64,000 bases of DNA, from contig DAOUAM010000087.1 of assembly GCA_034433305.1 (NCBI GenBank), positions 50,097 to 114,096 on the forward strand, given 5' to 3'. Position 1 is the stretch's first letter. Each line of letters begins with the position of its first letter. This DNA is from DAOUAM01 sp034433305 (GTDB lineage Bacteria > Chloroflexota > Dehalococcoidia > Lucifugimonadales > DAOUAM01). Positions 24,420 through 32,743 of this stretch are shown piece after piece. The position numbers were made by a program, and so were the translations under genes. The notes beneath the pieces are model-generated. The model was not told the origin of the DNA, ran no database searches, and saw nothing but the letters and a program-made list of their open reading frames with translations.

Positions 24420-25367
24420 TCAACTCCCCTCTTTTTGCTTCAGGGAGCGAAAGACCGAGTAGACTTCCTCACCGGTGGGCATGGTGGTGAGGGCGCCCCT
24501 GCCACGCACCTTGAGACCAGCGGCGATGCTGCCCAGCAGGGCTGCGTCCCTGTAGTCCATGCCGCTGAGCAGGCCATGGATAAAGCCGCCGCTGAAGGCA
24601 TCTCCGGCTCCGGTGGTGTCCACGACCTGCACGCCTGTATAGGCCGGCACCTGAAAGACCTCGTCACCGGCGGCCACCAGCGCCCCGTCCCCACCGCACT
24701 TCACGGCTACCACGGGCACTCCCCTGGCACGTAGGGATTCGGCCACCAGGCGAGGCTCAGCCTTGTCGAATAGCGCCACACAGTCGGCGGGAGAGCTGGG
24801 CAGGAAGTAGGTGACGTGGGGCAGCACCTCCTCCAGGGCCTTGCGTGCCTCTATCTGCGTCCACAACTGGTGCCGAAAGTTGGGGTCATAGGACACGGCC
24901 ACGCCATGCTCGGAGGCCAGCTTCACCGCCTGAAGGACTGTAGCCCTGGCGCTGGCCGAAATGGCCTGGGTGATCCCGGAGACGTGCAGCACACGGGCGG
25001 AGGCAATGTAAGCCGGGTCCAGGTCCTCGGGCGCCATGGTGCTGGGCGCGCTGCCCTTCCGGTAGTAGGTGAACTCTCTTTCTCCCCCGGGCAGCAGCGA
25101 AACAAAATGGACTGCATTGAAGCCCGGCACCAGCTTCGCGTGGCTCACGTCTATGCCTTCCTTGCGCCACGCGTTGAGCAGGTAGGTGGCGAAGGGGTCC
25201 CGTCCCACTCGCGTGATGTACCCGGTGGACGTGCCCAGGCGGCTGGCCGCCACCAGTATGTTGAGCGAGTCCCCGGCCAGGGACTTCCGGAAGGTCTCCG
25301 CTTCGCCCAGAGGCTTGTCGGAGAAAAGCTCCACCATGCACTCGCCGATGCTGACAAGGTCAGGCAT
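24420..25367 (-). CDS. PfkB-family kinase, probably 2-keto-3-deoxygluconate kinase
   Basis: 315 residues, ribokinase fold. The KDG-kinase type is suggested by TYYRKGSAPST (100-110), the substrate-binding Tyr/Arg, and YDPNFRHQLW (160-169). The catalytic anion-hole motif DTTGAGDAFSGG (250-261) contains the base Asp256. It would phosphorylate a 2-keto-3-deoxy sugar acid at C6 with ATP, the step after dehydration. AAAGGAG precedes the ATG. It sits 10 bases after the SMP-30 gene in the four-gene operon. An aldolase splitting the product is not in the operon; the transaldolase-like gene at 19.8 kb is a candidate. Confidence 0.9.
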   Translation of the reverse strand: MPDLVSIGECMVELFSDKPLGEAETFRKSLAGDSLNILVAASRLGTSTGYITRVGRDPFATYLLNAWRKEGIDVSHAKLVPGFNAVHFVSLLPGGEREFTYYRKGSAPSTMAPEDLDPAYIASARVLHVSGITQAISASARATVLQAVKLASEHGVAVSYDPNFRHQLWTQIEARKALEEVLPHVTYFLPSSPADCVALFDKAEPRLVAESLRARGVPVVAVKCGGDGALVAAGDEVFQVPAYTGVQVVDTTGAGDAFSGGFIHGLLSGMDYRDAALLGSIAAGLKVRGRGALTTMPTGEEVYSVFRSLKQKEGS

Positions 25368-25377
25368 ATAGTCTCCT

Positions 25378-26295
25378 TTACCCTCCGCCCGGGACCTGTG
25401 GAGTGCCCCTGAGGAACACCCAGGGCGGCACGACGCCAGCGGTCTTCATCCTCAGGCTGTACACGGAGGTGCGGGCCGTGAAGAACATGGTACGGCTGTC
25501 CGGGCCGCCCCAGGCGCAGTTGGCCGGCACCTCCGGCAGCCGGATGGTCGCCAGGTGGTTGCCGAAGGGGTCGAACACCCAGCACCCACCTGGCCCGGTG
25601 CAGTACACCCGGCCCAGCAGGTCAACCTTCATCCCATCAGGTACCCCCTCGGCATCCCTGGCAGACATTTCCGCGAAGGTACGGCCATTGGTGAGCGAGC
25701 CATCGGGCCGCACGTCGTAGGCCTGAATGTACATGGCCTGGCGAGTATTGGCCACGTAGAGGACGTTCTCATCGGGAGAGAAAGCCAGTCCGTTGGGGTA
25801 CTCCAGGTCCGTCGCCACGGGGCTGAGGCTACCGTCCAGGGCGATGCGAAAGACCCCGCTGAAGCCCAGCTCCCTTTCGGCCTCCGAAAGGCGGCCCGCC
25901 GGATCGGTGAAGTAAATGCTGCCGTCGGAGCGGCACACCACGTCGTTGGGCCTGTTCAGTCGCCGGCCCTCCCAGCGCTCCGCCAGGGCGACGATTCGGC
26001 CATCGGCCTCCATGCGCGTCACCCTGCGGTTGTCGCCTTCACACATCACCAGACGCCCACTAAGGTCGAAGGTGAGCCCGTTGGAGGCGCCGCTATCACG
26101 CCGCACCACCTCCACCTGGCCCTCGTGTCCAAGTCTCAGTATGAGCGACTGCCTTATGTCAACGAAGAGCAGATAGCCGTCCGGGTGCCAGAGGGGGCCT
26201 TCCGTGAACACAAAGCCGGACGCCCTGACCTGGACATCCCGCGATTCGACGATGTTGGACAGACTGCCTTCCACTATTGCCCTCCCCTGGAGCAT
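25378..26295 (-). CDS. SMP-30/gluconolactonase-like beta-propeller lactonase
   Basis: 305 residues from the ATG at 26295, which overlaps the stop of the preceding gene (ATGA), so the two are translationally coupled; the longer open frame lies inside that gene. Six-bladed propeller features: GFVFTEGPLWHPDG with metal ligand Glu32, RPNDVVCRSDGSIYFTD, EYPNGLAFSPDENVLYVANT and DGMKVDLLGRVYCTG, giving the Glu/Asn/Asn/Asp calcium site. It hydrolyses sugar lactones such as gluconolactone to aldonic acids. That places it just before the dehydratase and kinase of the same neighbourhood. Confidence 0.92.
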   Translation of the reverse strand: MLQGRAIVEGSLSNIVESRDVQVRASGFVFTEGPLWHPDGYLLFVDIRQSLILRLGHEGQVEVVRRDSGASNGLTFDLSGRLVMCEGDNRRVTRMEADGRIVALAERWEGRRLNRPNDVVCRSDGSIYFTDPAGRLSEAERELGFSGVFRIALDGSLSPVATDLEYPNGLAFSPDENVLYVANTRQAMYIQAYDVRPDGSLTNGRTFAEMSARDAEGVPDGMKVDLLGRVYCTGPGGCWVFDPFGNHLATIRLPEVPANCAWGGPDSRTMFFTARTSVYSLRMKTAGVVPPWVFLRGTPQVPGGG

Positions 26296-27197
26296 CAACG
26301 CTGCCGCACGTACTTCACGATGCGCCTTCCCCTGCCGCCCTTGACGGGCTGGACAAAGTAGATGTCCCCGTGGGAGTCGCCTGCCACGCCATGGCACGAC
26401 CGAAAGGCTTCCTCTCCCCACCGGGCCAGGAGCTGGCCGTCCAACGTCAGCACACTGAAATAGCCCCCGTTGTGCTCAGGCACATAGGCAACGCCCTCCG
26501 CGTCAACATAGAAGGCCGCCGGGCCAACAAGCCGAGTGGGCCAGATGGCAAGGAGTTGGCCTTCCTGGCTGAACACCTGGACACGGTCGTTCTCGCGGTC
26601 CGCCACCAGCACGCGGCCACTGCTGTCAACCCAGACGCCGTGGGGTAGCCGGAACTGGCCTGGCCCATCGCCCGGGTCGCCCCAGGAGAGCAGTAGCTTG
26701 CCATCGGGCGAGAACCTGTGGACGCGGCAGTTGGCGTAGCCGTCCGCTATGAAGATGTCGCCGGAGGGCGCGATGGCGATGCCCGCCGGCAGGTTGAAAG
26801 GCCCGCCGCCACGGGTCACGTTCCTGTAGGCCTGAGAGCTGAAGTCGGTAGGGTCCACCCCGGTGTCCGACCGGTAGCCCCTGGTCCCGATGGCCATGAG
26901 GGGCTTCCCTTCCCTGGTGAACTTGAGCACCTGGCAATTGTTGCGGTCAACCAGCCACACGTTGTCCTGCTGGTCAATAGTGATAGCGTGGGCGAAGGCG
27001 ATGCCGCTGCCCCAGGAGCCAAGAAAGCGCCCCTCTCGGTCGAAGATGATTACAGCAGGGTCGCCACGGTGGAAGCCATACACGCGGTCCTGCGAGTCCA
27101 CAGCCACCGCAGCCATGGCGGGCTGGAAGTCCGTGGGGTAACTTGCCCAGTTATCCCGCACTGAGTAGGTGTACTTGCCGGAGCCGACAGTAACCAT
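26295..27197 (-). CDS. NHL-repeat beta-propeller protein (peptidyl-amidating-lyase-like)
   Basis: 300 residues from the ATG at 27197 (GGAGG seven bases upstream). It has at least five NHL blades with the repeating pattern of P-x-G-I-A-x-x-x-x-G-x-I-x-x-A-D and V-H-R-F-S-x-x-G: for example NLPAGIAIAPSGDIFIADGY, RLPHGVWVDSSGRVLVADRE and ITIDQQDNVWLVDRNN. Such propellers occur in peptidyl-alpha-hydroxyglycine lyase and in many binding proteins. No signal peptide is visible. It is the first gene of the operon with the SMP-30 lactonase, with ATGA overlap, so a second lactonase-like or substrate-binding role is plausible. Activity is unknown. Confidence 0.85.
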   Translation of the reverse strand: MVTVGSGKYTYSVRDNWASYPTDFQPAMAAVAVDSQDRVYGFHRGDPAVIIFDREGRFLGSWGSGIAFAHAITIDQQDNVWLVDRNNCQVLKFTREGKPLMAIGTRGYRSDTGVDPTDFSSQAYRNVTRGGGPFNLPAGIAIAPSGDIFIADGYANCRVHRFSPDGKLLLSWGDPGDGPGQFRLPHGVWVDSSGRVLVADRENDRVQVFSQEGQLLAIWPTRLVGPAAFYVDAEGVAYVPEHNGGYFSVLTLDGQLLARWGEEAFRSCHGVAGDSHGDIYFVQPVKGGRGRRIVKYVRQR

Positions 27198-27397
27198 GGG
27201 CAACCTCCGCGAAGCCCGCACAGGCATGAGTCCATTGTATTCGCGGGACAGGCCATGTCAAGGACGCGGCAGCAACCCGCCGGAAACAGACCGTCCCCGC
27301 CATGGCGGAGCCGAAAATTTTCGCTAGCAGGGCCTTGACTCGCTGTCTACGTGGCGCTATTGTAATCGCTAAAGCCGACCCCGGTGAACCGCAAGGT

Positions 27398-27799
27398 ATG
27401 CTACAGAGTCAAGTTTCCCCCGTTGTGCTTGTCGTAGAGGACGACGCGCCCCTGAGGAACCTCCTGTGCGACGCCTTGAGGACCGAAGGGTTCTCTATCT
27501 GCGTCGCCGCTAACGGCAGGGACGCGCTATCGCAGTTTTACCAGCGCCTGCCCGACCTGGTCCTGCTGGACCTCATAATGCCGGAGATGGACGGCTGGGA
27601 GACACTGGAGCGGCTGCGCATGGTGTCCAGTTGCCCTGTCATCATCGTGACAGGGCTGGGGACGCCTGAGGACATTATCCGGGGCTTCCTGGAAGGCGGC
27701 GCGGACGACTACCTGGTGAAGCCTTTCGGGATCCGTGAGCTTGTGGCGCGAGTACATGCGGTGCTGAGGCGGTCTGCCCAGGTCACCCAGTGGTGCTGA
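27398..27799 (+). CDS. stand-alone receiver-domain response regulator
   Basis: 133 residues from the ATG at 27398; the frame is open to 27302 but that part is unlike any receiver. All phosphorylation residues are present: acidic E14-D15-D16, phospho-acceptor Asp58 (LVLLDLIMPEMDGW), Thr85 and Lys108 (DDYLVKPF). The receiver resembles the OmpR class and stops right where the linker to a winged helix begins (VHAVLRRSAQVTQWC). It is therefore either a single-domain regulator or a truncated gene. No histidine kinase lies next to it. Confidence 0.85.
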   Translation: MLQSQVSPVVLVVEDDAPLRNLLCDALRTEGFSICVAANGRDALSQFYQRLPDLVLLDLIMPEMDGWETLERLRMVSSCPVIIVTGLGTPEDIIRGFLEGGADDYLVKPFGIRELVARVHAVLRRSAQVTQWC

Positions 27800-27881
27800 G
27801 GTTTCCGCCATGGCCCTGCCAGGTGCTTGATTCTTCTGCGCCCAGGCTTACCCCGCCGCTGGAAGCGAAGCCCACGAGTGG

Positions 27882-28703
27882 CTAGGTTGTCCCGGCGGCC
27901 ACTTTCTCCAGCGCCGACTTGAGCTCGCTGGCGACGTGCTGGTACTCCGCCATCACCTTCTTGCTGGTCAGCACGGTCGGCTTGGAAGTGTCGCGGTAGT
28001 CGGAGCGCATCTCCAGCCTGCCCAGGAACCTCAGCCCCATCTCGCGCGCCAGTTCCTCGCCGGCGCCTGAGCCAAACATCGGCCCGGCGAAGTTCTCCAC
28101 CACGCCCAGGACGTTCACGTGAAGCTTGCGGATCATGTTGATGGAGCGCTTGGCGTCAATGCGCGCCAGTTCCTGGGGAGTAGTCACCACTACGAAGCCG
28201 TCCAGCAGCAGCGTCTGCATGACTGTCAGAGGTGCGTCGGAGGTGCCAGGGGGCAGGTCAACTACCAGGTAGTCCAGGTCGCCCCAGTTGGTGCTCTGGA
28301 GTAGCTGGTTGATGGCATTGTGTACCATGGGGCCGCGCCAGATTATGGCCTCTTCCTCATTCTCCTGGAAGAAGCCCATGGACATGACCTTGACGCCGAA
28401 GCGCTCGGGCGGGAGCATGCGGCGGTCGTCCCCCATCACCGGCAGGTCGGATACCTTCATGGCCCTGACCACATTGGGACAGTCTATGTCCACATCCAGC
28501 AGCCCGACCCTGGCCTTCTCCTGGGCCAGAGTCACGGCCAGGTTGACGGCCACCGTTGTCTTGCCAACTCCACCCTTGCCGCTGTAAACGCCGACTTTGT
28601 ACTTGACCCTGGAAAGCGACTCGGCGATGGCGCGCTTCTGCTCGAAGCTGCGCTTCATAGCCTCGATGCGTGCGCGTGCCTGGGCAGCCTGCTGCTCATT
28701 CAT
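27882..28703 (-). CDS. Mrp/ApbC-type iron-sulfur carrier P-loop ATPase lacking the CxxC motif
   Basis: 273 residues. Deviant Walker A GKGGVGKTT (42-50), then GLLDVDIDCPN and YLVVDLPPGTSDAPLTVMQ, all hallmarks of Mrp/Nbp35 proteins that carry Fe-S clusters to apoproteins. The usual CxxC after ENMS, which binds the bridging cluster, is absent: the segment reads ENFAGPMFGSGAGEELA. It might therefore bind clusters differently or have another cargo. It follows the SufT-like gene by 48 bases, a common pairing. AAGGAG precedes the ATG. Confidence 0.93.
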   Translation of the reverse strand: MNEQQAAQARARIEAMKRSFEQKRAIAESLSRVKYKVGVYSGKGGVGKTTVAVNLAVTLAQEKARVGLLDVDIDCPNVVRAMKVSDLPVMGDDRRMLPPERFGVKVMSMGFFQENEEEAIIWRGPMVHNAINQLLQSTNWGDLDYLVVDLPPGTSDAPLTVMQTLLLDGFVVVTTPQELARIDAKRSINMIRKLHVNVLGVVENFAGPMFGSGAGEELAREMGLRFLGRLEMRSDYRDTSKPTVLTSKKVMAEYQHVASELKSALEKVAAGTT

Positions 28704-28751
28704 ACTGGTGCTCCTTGGCCCTGGCGTCCGGAGTTGTCAGCGCCGGGGCAT

Positions 28752-29066
28752 CTAGTCCAGGCCCAGCAGCTTCTTGCCTTCCTCAGAGATCATGTCGGGC
28801 GTCCAGGGCGGGTCAAAGACCAGTTCCACCTGCACGTCCTCGACACCCTCAAGCTCGGCGATGCGCCACTCGGCCTGCTGGGCAATGTAAGGCCCCATTC
28901 CGCAGCCGGGGAATGTCAGGGTCATCTTCACCGATACGTTGCCATCCTTGACATCCAGTCCATAGACCAGGCCCAGGTCCACCACGTTGACGGGAATCTC
29001 CGGGTCGTAAACGTCGCGCAGGGCCTCCAGCACCTGCTCACGTGTGACAGTCTGGCGCTGCACCAT
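28752..29066 (-). CDS. MIP18/SufT-like (DUF59) metal-sulfur cluster assembly factor
   Basis: 104 residues, the typical size of a single DUF59 domain: VLEALRDVYDPEIPVNVVDLGLVYG at the N-terminus (quoted here as the D-P-E-I-P and D-L-G-L-V-Y motifs), LTFPGCGMGPYI with the reactive cysteine, and DPPWTPDMISEEGKKLLG at the end. The family supports maturation of Fe-S proteins. It is the first gene of the pair with Mrp, and a small hairpin lies just upstream of its AGGAGG ribosome site. Confidence 0.93.
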   Translation of the reverse strand: MVQRQTVTREQVLEALRDVYDPEIPVNVVDLGLVYGLDVKDGNVSVKMTLTFPGCGMGPYIAQQAEWRIAELEGVEDVQVELVFDPPWTPDMISEEGKKLLGLD

Positions 29067-29086
29067 TTATACATGCCTCCTGGCTG

Positions 29087-29102
29087 GTCCCCTGCTGGGG
29101 AC
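29087..29102 (-). promoter_or_regulatory. small hairpin in the leader of the SufT-like gene
   Basis: GTCCCC-TGCT-GGGGAC is a perfect 6-base stem 20 bases before the start codon and just before the ribosome site. It could modulate translation; nothing more can be said. Confidence 0.3.
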
Positions 29103-29231
29103 TGCTCTCAAGTTCCAGTCACCACGGCACACCCTTGCGCACATACTGCATTTTAGCACCTTTCCAGCCCAGCTACGACGGCTGGACCGCCGGACTGGCC
29201 CGCCCATTCCACAGGCCGGCGCGGGGCCGCC

Positions 29232-30215
29232 CTACTGGCCGATGGCGCTCAGGACCAGGCGTTCGGCGTATGCCCGGTCGCCCGAAAGCGCGGCGTACAG
29301 GAAGCTGCCCTTGTTCTTCAGCACCAGGTGCAGGTCCCCGATCATCCGGTAGCGGGCATTGGTGTTGCCGATCTTGATCGTCTCCATGCTCGTCCGCTCA
29401 GCAATGACGCTGAGCATGAAGGACACGATGGCCCCCGGGTAGCCTGAGTGGCTGACTATCAGCGCCCCTACCCCGGACTGCTCCAGGAAAGACTGGTCAA
29501 TAGTTGCTGGCACCGCCACTGGCCTCTGGGCGTATATACCGAAGGCGACCATGTCCACCCTTACAAACCCGAAGGCTGAGTCCACCTCTCCCACGTCCAT
29601 GTCTGCCTTGGCCGCCAGGGCCTGCAGTGTGCCAGGCTCCAGCTTCAGGAAGCCCACTCCCAGCGGCGGAGAAGGGGGAGTCGCCGGCAGGTTAGTGATA
29701 AGCTGGTACGCCAGAGGGTTGTGCTCGTTCAGGGGAAGCAGGTTGTCGGTGTCCAGCGTCTGCTTCAGCAACTCGGCCCATTCGCCCGCGCCGCTTGCCA
29801 CCGAAAGCTGGTCTGCCGTGGCCTTGCTCCAGGTGGTGCCTGGCTGGGACATCATTCGCTCCTGCAGGAGCTGCTGTGCAAGCTGGGCCTCCGCCTCCGA
29901 AGCCAGCGTCAGCGTGCCTCCAAATGTCTGGATGGCTGGCCCCGCGACGATGGAGGCCTTGCTCATGGCAAGCTGCTGGGCAGGCTGGGGCGTCGCCAGT
30001 GCTCCGGGTTGGGACTGCTGGCCGAAGTAGGACGTGGGCAGTGGCAGCGGCGGATTGCTGCTGATGAACACGTAGCCGCTGGCGTCCACCGCCGGGACCC
30101 GGGCATCATCAATCCCTTCGGGCAGCAATGCGCCTCCCAGGTCAGCAGCGGACGAGCAGGCCATTCCGGTCAGCGCCAGAAAAACAAGAAACACGAAAAG
30201 AACTATTCTCTTCAA
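29232..30215 (-). CDS. lipoprotein of unknown function
   Basis: 327 residues with a lipoprotein signal (MKRIVLFVFLVFLALTGMAC; lipobox LTGMAC, Cys20). The start is TTG, preceded by GGAGGGAGGGA. After a Pro/Gln-rich stretch it becomes a mixed alpha/beta protein without a family I recognise. Segments such as LGVGFLKLEPGTLQALAAKADMD and IDQSFLEQSGVGALIVSHSGYPGAIVSF look like a regular repeating fold. It should be anchored on the outer face of the cytoplasmic membrane. Neighbours (SufT-like, uvrB) give no clue. Confidence 0.78.
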   Translation of the reverse strand: MKRIVLFVFLVFLALTGMACSSAADLGGALLPEGIDDARVPAVDASGYVFISSNPPLPLPTSYFGQQSQPGALATPQPAQQLAMSKASIVAGPAIQTFGGTLTLASEAEAQLAQQLLQERMMSQPGTTWSKATADQLSVASGAGEWAELLKQTLDTDNLLPLNEHNPLAYQLITNLPATPPSPPLGVGFLKLEPGTLQALAAKADMDVGEVDSAFGFVRVDMVAFGIYAQRPVAVPATIDQSFLEQSGVGALIVSHSGYPGAIVSFMLSVIAERTSMETIKIGNTNARYRMIGDLHLVLKNKGSFLYAALSGDRAYAERLVLSAIGQ

Positions 30216-30350
30216 TCCCTCCCTCCTCGCCGCTATCTGGCTGTCCTCGTCTGAAACTATGTGCCGTCTCAGCGCTATGCTCTCACCTCCTCCAGTCTGG
30301 TCTGGCCGGCCTGTCGCCTGTCCTGAGTCCCCGCCGAGGGAGGAAGAGGG

Positions 30351-32324
30351 CTACTCGGCCACAAGCTTGCGCAGGTCCACAATCTGGTCGCGGAGCAGGG
30401 CCGCCTTCTCGAACTCCAGGTTGCGTGCTGCCAGCTTCATCTGGGACTCCAGGTCCTTGATAAGCCGCACCAGGTCGTCCTTGGGCACCTGGCCCTGTGT
30501 AACGTAGGGAGCGCGGGTCTCGGCGATGGCCTTCACACGCTCGGTTATGTCATGCACAGTCTTGCGGATACCCTGGGGCGTGATGCCATGCTCGCTGTTG
30601 TAGGCCTGCTGGATGCTACGCCGCCGCTCGGTCTCCTCGATGGCGCGCCTCATGGAGTCTGTGACCGTATCGGCATACATGATGACGTGGCCGTCCACGT
30701 GGCGGGCCGCCCGGCCGATGGTCTGGACCAGGGATGTCCAAGACCTCAGGTAGCCCTCCTTATCGGCGTCCAGGATGGCCACGAGGCTGACCTCCGGCAG
30801 GTCCAGCCCCTCCCGCAGCAGGTTGATGCCTACTACGACATCATACACACCCAGCCGCAGGTCACGGAGTATCTCGCTGCGCTCCAGGGTATCTATCTCC
30901 GAGTGGAGGTAGTGGGTCTTGACACCCATTTCTCTGAGGTAGTCAGCAAGCTCCTCAGCCATGCGCTTGGTCAGCGTCGTCACCAGGCAGCGCTCACCCC
31001 GGTCCACCCGCAGCTTGATCTGGTGCAGCAGGTCGTCAATCTGGCCCGCCGTGGGCTTCACCTCAATGACAGGGTCCAGCAAGCCCGTGGGCCGGATGAC
31101 CTGCTCCACTATCTGCTGGCTGTGCTCGTACTCATAAGGCCCTGGCGTGGCCGAGACGTAGATTACCTGGTTGACACGCTCCTCGAACTCGCCGAAGTTC
31201 AGGGGGCGGTTGTCCAGCGCCGAGGGCAGCCGGAAGCCGTACTCCACCAGCGTCTCCTTGCGGGACCTGTCGCCGTGGTACATGCCCCGTAGCTGGGGTA
31301 TGGTCATGTGGGACTCGTCTATGAAAAGCAGGTAGTCCTCCGGGAAGTAGTCCAGGAGCGTGTAGGGCGTGCTGCCTGGGGCGCGACGGGCCAGGTGCCG
31401 CGAGTAGTTCTCGACGCCGGCGCAGTAGCCGGTCTCCCGCAGCATTTCCATGTCGTACCGGGTGCGCGACTCCAGCCGCTGGGCCTCCAGCAGCTTGCCC
31501 TGGGCCTTGAGCTCCGCCACCCGCTCCTCAAGCTCCTGCTCCACGTCGCGGATGGCCTCCAGCAACTTCTCCCTGGAGGTGACGAAGTGCTTGGCAGGGT
31601 AGATCTCGATATCCTGGCGGCGGGCGAAGACCTCTCCGGTCACGGGGTCAAGCTGGAGAATGCGCTCTACCTCGTCGCCCCAGAACTCTATCCTGACAGC
31701 CACCTCGTCATAGGCCGGCATGATTTCCAGAGTGTCGCCCCGGATGCGGAACTTGCCGCGCGTCAGTTCCACGTCGTTGCGCTCGTACTGCATGTCCACA
31801 AGCTGGCGCACCAGCCGGTTGCGGCTGCGGCGCTCCCCTTCGCGCACGTAGGCGACAAAGCTCTGGTACTCTTCCGGCGAACCCAGGCCGAAGATGCAGG
31901 ACACCGAGGCCACAATAAGCACGTCCCGTCGGGTGAGGAGCGCCCGCGTCGCGGCGTGGCGCAGCTTGTCCAGCTCCTCGTTTATGTCCGCGTCCTTCTC
32001 GATGTAGGTATCGGTGTGCGGGACGTAGGCCTCAGGCTGGTAGTAGTCGTAGTAGCTCACGAAGAACTCGACGGCGTTTTCGGGGAAGAACTCCTTGAAC
32101 TCCGTGGCAAGCTGCGCGGCCAGGGTCTTGTTATGGGCGATGACCAGGGTAGGCCGCTGCACCTGCTCTACGACACAGGCCATGGTAAAGGTCTTGCCAC
32201 TGCCGGTAACACCCAGCAGGGCCTGGTGCTTCAGGCCACCGTTGATGCCCTCCACCAGCCTTGCTATGGCCTGTGGCTGGTCTCCTGTGGGTCTGAACTC
32301 AGAGACTATCCTGAACCCTGCCAC
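30351..32324 (-). CDS. uvrB: excinuclease ABC subunit B
   Basis: 657 residues, normal for UvrB, the damage-verifying helicase of nucleotide excision repair. Walker A GVTGSGKT (38-45), the tyrosine-rich beta-hairpin YYDYYQPEAYVP, the DESH box (LLFIDESHMTIPQ), helicase motifs V/VI (GINLLREGLDLPE and QTIGRAARH), and the C-terminal UVR motif that binds UvrA/UvrC (LEFEKAALLRDQIVDLR). The start is GTG at 32324. Neither uvrA nor uvrC is in the window. A TAGAAT-like box at 32356-32361 on the minus strand may be its -10. Confidence 0.98.
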   Translation of the reverse strand: MAGFRIVSEFRPTGDQPQAIARLVEGINGGLKHQALLGVTGSGKTFTMACVVEQVQRPTLVIAHNKTLAAQLATEFKEFFPENAVEFFVSYYDYYQPEAYVPHTDTYIEKDADINEELDKLRHAATRALLTRRDVLIVASVSCIFGLGSPEEYQSFVAYVREGERRSRNRLVRQLVDMQYERNDVELTRGKFRIRGDTLEIMPAYDEVAVRIEFWGDEVERILQLDPVTGEVFARRQDIEIYPAKHFVTSREKLLEAIRDVEQELEERVAELKAQGKLLEAQRLESRTRYDMEMLRETGYCAGVENYSRHLARRAPGSTPYTLLDYFPEDYLLFIDESHMTIPQLRGMYHGDRSRKETLVEYGFRLPSALDNRPLNFGEFEERVNQVIYVSATPGPYEYEHSQQIVEQVIRPTGLLDPVIEVKPTAGQIDDLLHQIKLRVDRGERCLVTTLTKRMAEELADYLREMGVKTHYLHSEIDTLERSEILRDLRLGVYDVVVGINLLREGLDLPEVSLVAILDADKEGYLRSWTSLVQTIGRAARHVDGHVIMYADTVTDSMRRAIEETERRRSIQQAYNSEHGITPQGIRKTVHDITERVKAIAETRAPYVTQGQVPKDDLVRLIKDLESQMKLAARNLEFEKAALLRDQIVDLRKLVAE

Positions 32325-32471
32325 TGTCCTCTACCTGTTTACTGTTGATTACTCCATTCTACATAAATTCACCGCAAGACGTCATGCAAGTTGCTGCGGA
32401 TTTCCTGGCCATTGGGACTATCCCACTGTTACACCGTTTTGCTCGGTAGAGGCGCTTAGCTCCTCCCCCTC

Positions 32472-32563
32472 GATTGGCTGGCAGGGGTACGTATCTCCCT
32501 GACGCCAGCCTGCATAGCCATGGAAGCCTGTGCAGCCACTTTGAGGCATGGTCTGCCGGTCCC
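32472..32563 (+). repeat. dispersed intergenic repeat, copy B
   Basis: It aligns with copy A (23128-23228): GGCTGGCAGGGGTA, then GACGCCAGCCTGCAT, GAAGCCTG, CACTTTGAGGCATG and CTGCCGGT. It is more diverged than copies A and C are from each other, and lacks the final CCACCC. Confidence 0.6.
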
Positions 32564-32691
32564 GGGGGTAGGAGAGAGGGGACTGTGGCAGCCCGCGAAT
32601 GCAAGGAATGGGCGAGCTATGTCCTCTGGCCAGCCAGGGGAGAAGGGACTTTACCGCCAATGTCGGGCAGAGCCGGTGCCATGAATAGAAT

Positions 32692-32718
32692 GGGCCCCTC
32701 CAGAGGCTGGAGGGGCCC
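32692..32718 (-). terminator. terminator hairpin after the HtrA protease gene
   Basis: Perfect 10-base arms GGGCCCCTCC and GGAGGGGCCC with a 7-base loop. On the minus strand it is followed by ATTCTATTC, a broken T tract, 26 bases after the stop codon. Confidence 0.75.
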
Positions 32719-32743
32719 GCTCCGGAAGGAGGAAGAGTGAATG

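Larger units (their letters stand above)
32325..32743. other. intergenic region between uvrB and the HtrA gene
   Basis: No gene is supported. It contains repeat copy B (32472-32563) and the terminator hairpin of the HtrA gene (32692-32718). The rest shows nothing I can assign. Confidence 0.6.
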
